This document shows positions 59,433 to 64,000 of a stretch of DNA of 64,000 nucleotides, piece by piece. Source of the DNA: an uncultured Lachnospiraceae bacterium (lineage in GTDB: Bacteria; Bacillota; Clostridia; Lachnospirales; Lachnospiraceae). Position 1 is the first letter of the stretch; each line of letters opens with the position of its first letter. The DNA lies in NCBI GenBank assembly GCA_910585825.1, contig CAJUEY010000001.1, positions 102,964-166,963 on the forward strand. The letters run 5' to 3'. Both the position numbers and the translations under genes were made by a program. The notes beneath the pieces were generated by a model. That model was not told the origin of the DNA. It did not search any database and worked only from the letters and a program-made list of their open reading frames with translations.

Positions 59433-59697
59433 ATGGAGGAAAACGAAACAAAACCAGGGCAGAGCTTTTCAATTGTAATAGATACAATTCCGTAAGATGA
59501 AATGCGCAGATTGTTTCTGGAACGGATTTTCTGTATGCTTTCCTGCAGGCAGGATAATCCGGAATTTGCAGAAAAGTTGAAAGCAGTCTGTACAGAAGAA
59601 GAGTGGGAGGACTACAGGGATAAGTGTTAAAAAACAATTTCCAGAGAAAGTTAGAGAGTTGTATGCCGGATATGTGAAGAGTCAGCCGGAACTTTGA
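59433..59697 (+). pseudogene. Eroded small gene with an in-frame stop and a frameshift
   Basis: From ATG at 59433, behind GGAG, the frame reads 20 codons to TAA at 59493, then continues as MRRLFLERIFCMLSCRQDNP and EFAEKLKAVCTEEEWEDYRD to a stop at 59628. A shifted frame goes on as VKKQFPEKVRELYAGYVK to a stop at 59695. All three pieces look protein-like and join in order, so this is best read as a decayed gene of about 85 codons. Family not recognised. An AATTGTA/TACAATT inverted repeat lies at 59471-59489. Confidence 0.45.
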
Positions 59698-59786
59698 GGA
59701 ATTTTAAAGTTGCTGTTTATGGAAGAGAATACGCACAGGATGCGCAGTTCGATAGCAATGACGTAGAAATAGGAGAGTGGCGAAAA

Positions 59787-60083
59787 TTGAATTTGCTGAG
59801 AATTTTATTGTTGTATCTTTTGATCATGAATATGGTGGGTCTGATTGTTATGGGAGTGGATAAAAGCAAAGCGAAACGTCATGCATGGAGAATACCGGAA
59901 AAGACTTTGTTTTTGGTAAGTCTTCTTGGGGGCAGCATTGGAACATGGATGGGGATGTATCTGTTCCGGCATAAAACAAAGCACTGGTATTTTTTGATTG
60001 GAATGCCCATGATCTGCATGCTTCATATTGTGATTGCAGTATATGTATTTTATAAACTATTATCTATAAATTGCTTTGATTGA
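59787..60083 (+). CDS. DUF1294 membrane protein
   Basis: The 98-residue protein has three predicted helices and the DUF1294 pattern: MNLLRILLLYLLIMNMVGLIVMGVDK followed by RIPEKTLFLVSLLGGSIGTWMGMYLFRHKTKH, with the short tail WYFLIGMP. The family is of unknown function. The frame continues upstream, but the conserved region begins at TTG 59787, with GGAGAG about nine bases before it. Confidence 0.8.
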   Translation: MNLLRILLLYLLIMNMVGLIVMGVDKSKAKRHAWRIPEKTLFLVSLLGGSIGTWMGMYLFRHKTKHWYFLIGMPMICMLHIVIAVYVFYKLLSINCFD

Positions 60084-60169
60084 TGAAATTACAGTTTCAG
60101 GGCAGATTTGTCTCTGAAAAACAAGTATGTGTTTGAACGGACTGCAGATAAAGCAGTGAGAAAATCATG

Positions 60170-60198
60170 ACATAATCAAAAATATTCCGGCATACAAT
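60170..60198 (+). promoter_or_regulatory. Sigma-E-type promoter of spoIIID
   Basis: ACATAAT (60170-60176), a 14-base spacer and CATACAAT (60191-60198). The -10 is a perfect match to the sigma-E consensus CATACANT. spoIIID belongs to the sigma-E regulon in B. subtilis. The transcript would start about 25 bases before the TTG start codon. Confidence 0.7.
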
Positions 60199-60227
60199 GT
60201 AAAAACAAGTATCGCAGGGGATATTTT

Positions 60228-60482
60228 TTGAAAAGCTATATTGAGGAAAGAGCTATGGAAATAGCCAGATATATTATTGATAATAATGCGACCGTGCGGC
60301 AGACGGCGAAACAATTTGGGATCAGTAAGAGTACGGTACATAAAGATGTCACAGAACGCCTTCCGGAGATAAACCCGACACTTGCGAAACATGCCAGAAA
60401 AGTTCTGGATGTGAATAAATCAGAGCGTCATATACGGGGAGGAATGGCAACAAGGGAAAAATATCTTCATCAGCACATTTAG
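60228..60482 (+). CDS. spoIIID: Sporulation transcriptional regulator SpoIIID
   Basis: SpoIIID is a small helix-turn-helix protein that tunes mother-cell gene expression after sigma-E. The 84-residue protein has the family sequence KSYIEERAMEIARYIIDNNA, the helix-turn-helix TVRQTAKQFGISKSTVHKDV and a basic C-terminal part (ERHIRGGMATREKY). The start is TTG at 60228, seven bases after AGGGG. It is a single-gene unit with its own promoter and terminator. Confidence 0.95.
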   Translation: MKSYIEERAMEIARYIIDNNATVRQTAKQFGISKSTVHKDVTERLPEINPTLAKHARKVLDVNKSERHIRGGMATREKYLHQHI

Positions 60483-60511
60483 AAAAAGTAAAAACAGAAT
60501 CAGCTGCAGCG

Positions 60512-60553
60512 CCGACGGGAAATCAAAAAATCCCGTCGGTGTTTGTTTTTTTG
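60512..60553 (+). terminator. Terminator after spoIIID
   Basis: CCGACGGGA (60512-60520) and TCCCGTCGG (60531-60539) form a perfect nine-base stem, followed by TGTTTGTTTTTTT. Confidence 0.85.
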
Positions 60554-60633
60554 TATGGAGTGCAGGTATTGAAAAAAATTTATGCAGGATATAAAATACG
60601 GTAAGATATGAAACCGAAAGAAGGCTTATAAAT

Positions 60634-62001
60634 ATGAATGATGCAGAAAGCAGGCAATACAAAAAGATGACAGAAACACCGGTGGGAAGGCTTGTTTTAG
60701 GATTGGGACTGCCGACGACATTAAGTATGCTGATTACAAATATCTACAACATGGCGGATACGTTTTATGTCAGTAAGATCAGCATTACAGCCAGCGGAGC
60801 CACAGGCATTGTTTTTGCATTGATGGCAGTCCTGCAGGCATTTGGATTTATGTTCGGACATGGGGCCGGAAGCAATATCAGCCGTCTGCTGGGAGCAAAA
60901 AAAGTAGAACAGGCAAAAATATTTACGTCCACAAGTGTATTTCTGGCGCTTGTGACAGGAGTCTTGATCGGTATTTTAGGGCGGTTGTTCCCGGTGCCGT
61001 TAATGCGGCTTTTGGGCAGTACAGATACGATTCTTGAAGAGGCCAGAATATACGGGAGTTTTATTTTGATTTCCGGGCCGGCAATGACAGTAGGATGTGT
61101 ATTGAACAATATTCTGCGTTATGAGGGAGAGGCGTCATATGCAATGGCGGGACTTTGCGCAGGAGGCATTTTGAATATGCTTTTAGATCCGGTTTTGATT
61201 TTTCACTGTGGAATGGGCATCGCAGGGGCGGGCCTGTCAACTGCAGTTTCCCAGTATATCAGCACGGCAATTCTTTTGTTTCCGTTTCTTAAGGGAAAAA
61301 CCGTAACAAAGATTCATCTCCGCTGCATCACGAAAGAGCGCTCTGATATTGTAAATATCATTCTGACCGGACTGCCAAGTTTGGCAAGGCAGGGATTAAA
61401 CAGTGTTTCTACAGCGGTGATGAATCTGCAGGCGGCAGTGTATGGCGATGCTGCAGTGGCAGCCATGAGCATTGTAGGACGTTGTGGAAATCTGTTGTTT
61501 AGCTTTGCTCTGGGGATTGCCCAGGGATTCCAGCCTGTCTGCGCCTTTAATTATGGTGCGGGTAAAAAAGACAGGGTTCAAAAAGCATCCTGGTTTACGA
61601 TGCTTTTTGGAATAGGAATTATGGGAGCGCTCTGCGTGATATGTGATATTTTTGCTCCTGATATTATCACTCTGTTTCGAGAGGAAGAAAGTGTTCTTGC
61701 GGCAGGAACCGGCGCTTTCCGATGGATGTGCCGAACCTTGTTTGTCCTTCCGGTTTCTGCAGTCGGGAGTATGTTGTTTCAAAGTATTGGAAAAAAAGGA
61801 AGAGCATTATTCATTGCGCTTTTGCAGAGCGGCATGGTGTCTGTTCCGCTGATGCTGGTTCTGCCAAATTATTTTGGAATTGCGGGAATATGGGCGGCAC
61901 AGCCGGTGGCATATTTGGCGGCAGGAGGTGTGACGCTTTTTGTAATGCTTTCTTTTTTTCAGGAGATGAAACAAGAAACGGAAGAGAAACATCCGGAGTA
62001 A
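60634..62001 (+). CDS. MATE-family efflux transporter (second)
   Basis: The 455-residue protein has 12 predicted helices and the opening TPVGRLVLGLGLPTTLSMLITNIYNMADTFYVSKI, typical of a large Clostridial MATE subgroup. It contains GHGAGSNISRLLGAKK and the second-half counterpart VCAFNYGAGKKDRVQKA. A weak promoter (TTGAAA at 60569, TATAAA at 60590, 15-base spacer) lies upstream. It is followed by the repeat-rich region before guaA. Confidence 0.92.
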   Translation: MNDAESRQYKKMTETPVGRLVLGLGLPTTLSMLITNIYNMADTFYVSKISITASGATGIVFALMAVLQAFGFMFGHGAGSNISRLLGAKKVEQAKIFTSTSVFLALVTGVLIGILGRLFPVPLMRLLGSTDTILEEARIYGSFILISGPAMTVGCVLNNILRYEGEASYAMAGLCAGGILNMLLDPVLIFHCGMGIAGAGLSTAVSQYISTAILLFPFLKGKTVTKIHLRCITKERSDIVNIILTGLPSLARQGLNSVSTAVMNLQAAVYGDAAVAAMSIVGRCGNLLFSFALGIAQGFQPVCAFNYGAGKKDRVQKASWFTMLFGIGIMGALCVICDIFAPDIITLFREEESVLAAGTGAFRWMCRTLFVLPVSAVGSMLFQSIGKKGRALFIALLQSGMVSVPLMLVLPNYFGIAGIWAAQPVAYLAAGGVTLFVMLSFFQEMKQETEEKHPE

Positions 62002-62007
62002 CATTTC

Positions 62008-62120
62008 TGCCTAGAACTTTGCGTTTTACTCCAAAGTTCGTAAGAATGTGCATATTCTGTCGAGCGGGAATCCGGTTTTTAGACGAAGTTAAACATTTAA
62101 TAAATCCGATTTCGCAGCCA
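62008..62120. repeat. Degenerate copy of the structured intergenic repeat
   Basis: GAACTTTG/CAAAGTTC (62014-62039), then GTAAGAATGTGCATATT and CGAGCGGGAATCCGG, run parallel to the start and middle of the complete copy at 62141-62278. The second long stem is only partly preserved (GAATCCGG against CCGATTTC), and the GTTACTGT end is missing. Confidence 0.55.
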
Positions 62121-62140
62121 TGAGGCGAAAGCAAAATAGC

Positions 62141-62278
62141 GTTATTGTTTATTCCAGGGCTTTGCATTTACTGCAAAGTCCGTAAGAAAGCGTATATTAA
62201 GCCGAGAGGGAATTCAGCCCTTTGCCGCAGGCAAACTTCCAATGGGCTGAATTCCGTTACTGTGGAGTGAACAGTAAC
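62141..62278. repeat. Structured palindromic intergenic repeat, copy 2
   Basis: The 138-base unit starts GTTATTGTTTAT and ends GTGAACAGTAAC. Inside: GGGCTTTG/CAAAGTCC, then GAATTCAGCCC/GGGCTGAATTC (62210-62220 and 62244-62254) enclosing TTTGCC/GGCAAA, then GTTACTGT (62256-62263) pairing with the right end. Compared with copy 1 at 22396 the long stem differs in sequence but stays fully paired. The unit lies just upstream of the guaA promoter. Confidence 0.75.
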
Positions 62279-62318
62279 AAAATAGCTGCCATCCGGAAAC
62301 CGGGGAATAAAAAATTGC

Positions 62319-62347
62319 TTGTCATTCGGATATGCTTTTTTTATAAT
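62319..62347 (+). promoter_or_regulatory. guaA promoter
   Basis: TTGTCA (62319-62324) and perfect TATAAT (62342-62347) with a 17-base spacer, 32 bases before the ATG. No guanine riboswitch is visible. Confidence 0.8.
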
Positions 62348-62379
62348 AAGAAAAGAGCTTAGGATAGGAGGATGGTTTT

Positions 62380-63924
62380 ATGGATGAAGAAAAAGTAATC
62401 GTTATAGATTTTGGCGGCCAGTATAACCAGCTAGTGGCGAGGCGTGTCCGGGAATGTAATGTTTATTGCGAGATTTATTCTTATAAAACAGAGATAGAAC
62501 AAATTAAAAAAATGAATCCAAAGGGAATTATTCTGACAGGAGGGCCGAATAGCTGTTTTGAAGCAGATTCTCCCACTTGCGGCAGAGAGTTGTTTGAACT
62601 TGGAATTCCGGTGTTGGGGCTTTGCTATGGGGCGCAGCTTATGATGCATGTGCTGGGCGGAGTAGTGGAACACGCTCCGGTTCGTGAATATGGAAAAACA
62701 GAAGTGATGATAACGGCAGATTCCCCAATCTTTGAGCAGGTGTCAAAAAGGACGACTTGCTGGATGAGTCATTTTGACTATATTTCAAAACCTGCACCAG
62801 GGTTTGAAATTACAGCTCATACCGCAGACTGTCCGGTGGCGGCAGCAGAACAAAAAGAGAAAAATCTTTATTTGATTCAGTTCCATCCGGAAGTATTGCA
62901 CACTGCAGAGGGCACAAAAATGCTTTATAATTTTGTAAGAAAAATCTGTGGCTGTAAAGGAACCTGGCGAATGGATTCTTTTGTAGAGGATTCCATTCAG
63001 AAAATTCGTGAGAAAGTAGGAGCCGGCAAAGTGCTCTGCGCTCTTTCCGGAGGCGTAGATTCTTCTGTTGCTGCAGTTATGCTGTCAGAAGCAATCGGAA
63101 CCCAGCTGACCTGTGTTTTCGTGGATCATGGACTGCTGCGTAAAAATGAAGGAGACGAAGTAGAGGCGGTATTCGGATCGGAGGGACCCTATGAATTGAA
63201 CTTTATCCGCATAAATGCCCAGGAAAGATTTTATCAAAAGCTGGCGGGAGTCACAGAGCCGGAAGAAAAACGAAAGATTATCGGAGAAGAATTTATTCGT
63301 GTTTTTGAAGAAGAGGCAAAGAAAATCGGCGCTGTGGATTTTCTGGTGCAGGGCACAATTTATCCGGATGTGGTAGAAAGCGGACTTGGAGGGGAATCCG
63401 CAGTGATCAAATCACATCATAACGTAGGCGGACTGCCGGACTGTGTGGATTTTAAAGAGATTGTGGAACCTCTTCGTAATCTATTTAAAGATGAAGTGCG
63501 GAAAGCCGGATTAGAGCTGGGAATTCCAGAATATTTGGTGCTCCGGCAGCCGTTTCCTGGACCTGGCCTCGGAATTCGTATTATTGGAGAAGTGACCGCC
63601 GAAAAGGTGAGAATCGTTCAGGATGCAGATGCTATTTACCGGGAAGAAATTGCAAATGCCGGTCTTAACAGAAATCCGGATCAGTATTTTGCTGCACTTA
63701 CCAATATGAGATCTGTAGGGGTTATGGGAGATGAAAGGACATATGATTATGCAGTAGCCCTCCGTGCTGTGAATACGGTAGATTTTATGACGGCTGAAGC
63801 GACAGAAATTCCTTTTGCGGTTTTGCAGAAGGTGATGAGCCGGATTATCAATGAGGTGGATGGGGTGAATCGCGTATTTTATGACCTCACTAGCAAGCCG
63901 CCGGGGACGGTGGAGTTCGAATAA
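62380..63924 (+). CDS. guaA: GMP synthase (glutamine-hydrolysing)
   Basis: GuaA converts XMP to GMP with ATP and glutamine. The 514-residue protein has the class I amidotransferase domain (VIVIDFGGQYNQLVARRVRE, catalytic Cys in LGLCYGAQLM, His-Glu in QFHPEVLHT). The ATP pyrophosphatase domain follows, with P-loop ALSGGVDSSVAAVM, and the C-terminal dimer domain ends in TSKPPGTVEFE. GGAGG precedes the ATG. The 3-prime end of guaA is a well-known integration site for genomic islands. Confidence 0.97.
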   Translation: MDEEKVIVIDFGGQYNQLVARRVRECNVYCEIYSYKTEIEQIKKMNPKGIILTGGPNSCFEADSPTCGRELFELGIPVLGLCYGAQLMMHVLGGVVEHAPVREYGKTEVMITADSPIFEQVSKRTTCWMSHFDYISKPAPGFEITAHTADCPVAAAEQKEKNLYLIQFHPEVLHTAEGTKMLYNFVRKICGCKGTWRMDSFVEDSIQKIREKVGAGKVLCALSGGVDSSVAAVMLSEAIGTQLTCVFVDHGLLRKNEGDEVEAVFGSEGPYELNFIRINAQERFYQKLAGVTEPEEKRKIIGEEFIRVFEEEAKKIGAVDFLVQGTIYPDVVESGLGGESAVIKSHHNVGGLPDCVDFKEIVEPLRNLFKDEVRKAGLELGIPEYLVLRQPFPGPGLGIRIIGEVTAEKVRIVQDADAIYREEIANAGLNRNPDQYFAALTNMRSVGVMGDERTYDYAVALRAVNTVDFMTAEATEIPFAVLQKVMSRIINEVDGVNRVFYDLTSKPPGTVEFE

Positions 63925-63980
63925 ACAAAAATGCTTAGTAAACCCAGTGTTTATGCGGGTTTGCGGACTTTGGAAAGGTC

Positions 63981-64000
63981 TTTTGATAACAAATTGATAA
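63981..64000 (+). other. TTGATAA direct repeats just downstream of guaA
   Basis: TTTTGATAACAAATTGATAA contains two spaced TTGATAA motifs. Short direct repeats of this type are found as integrase arm sites next to islands in guaA. The 76 bases after guaA contain no gene, and the window ends here. Confidence 0.3.

Overview
The window looks like the chromosome of a spore-forming, low-G+C Firmicute of the class Clostridia, most likely a gut Lachnospiraceae of the Ruminococcus torques/gnavus (Mediterraneibacter) or Blautia kind. Supporting evidence: a full set of endospore genes (spoVG, yabP, yabQ, spoIIE, spoIIID, a CotS-like coat protein, a YtvI-like membrane protein), GlgC/GlgD glycogen genes, a SAM-I riboswitch before metK, strong AGGAGG ribosome sites with TTG and GTG starts, and very large secreted sialidase-type proteins of the sort used on mucin. 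No species can be named from sequence alone.

Layout. 1-2.8 kb, minus strand: murC, then a DnaA-box array, then a primosome operon (DnaD-like protein and the start of a DnaC/DnaI-type helicase loader). 2.9-5.4 kb: glgC-glgD. 5.4-10.1 kb: spoVG-pth-mfd, the left half of a gene order also known from Bacillus subtilis. 10.2-11.5 kb, minus strand: a small AT-rich pair (zinc-ribbon protein and unknown secreted protein). 12-18.3 kb: a PrsA/SurA-like lipoprotein, a heterodimeric ABC exporter and murA. 18.4-27.9 kb: two tandem giant secreted proteins with a sialidase-type propeller; the first keeps the expected catalytic residues, the second has lost most of them. 28.3-31 kb: HD-GYP protein (minus), then SAM-I riboswitch and metK. 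31.2-43.5 kb: a two-component system, a pseudouridine synthase, an AI-2E/YtvI-type membrane protein, a PD-(D/E)XK protein with a tandem-repeat tail, proS-cca-cotS-like-PEGA lipoprotein and a phosphohexomutase. 43.5-51.2 kb: hup-rqcP-yabP-yabQ-divIC-spoIIE-tilS-hpt-ftsH, the right half of the B. subtilis-type cluster. 51.5-64 kb: a GH13 enzyme, tRNA-Tyr and tRNA-Leu, a cyclophilin, two MATE transporters, a GH3 hexosaminidase, a GH16 glucanase gene broken by an internal deletion, another eroded gene, a DUF1294 membrane protein, spoIIID and guaA.

How it works together. Cell-wall and division functions (murC, murA, divIC, ftsH), information processing (mfd, pth, proS, cca, tilS, tRNAs) and sporulation genes form the vertical core. 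Carbohydrate genes (glycogen synthesis, phosphohexomutase, GH13, GH3, GH16, sialidases) show a glycan-feeding lifestyle. Several regulatory sites can be read directly: DnaA boxes before the primosome operon, a Spo0A-type promoter with a 21-bp spacer before spoIIE, sigma-E-type promoters before spoIIID and yabP, and a sigma-H-like site before spoVG.

The most unusual material is (i) the predicted inactive sialidase paralogue, whose leader carries an IS-derived element; (ii) an unassigned module of about 230 residues present four times in the two giant proteins; (iii) a palindromic structured repeat, with compensatory base changes between copies, in two intergenic regions; (iv) the DnaA-box array; and (v) two decaying genes next to each other at 57.6-59.7 kb. 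Nothing here amounts to a defence system or CRISPR array.
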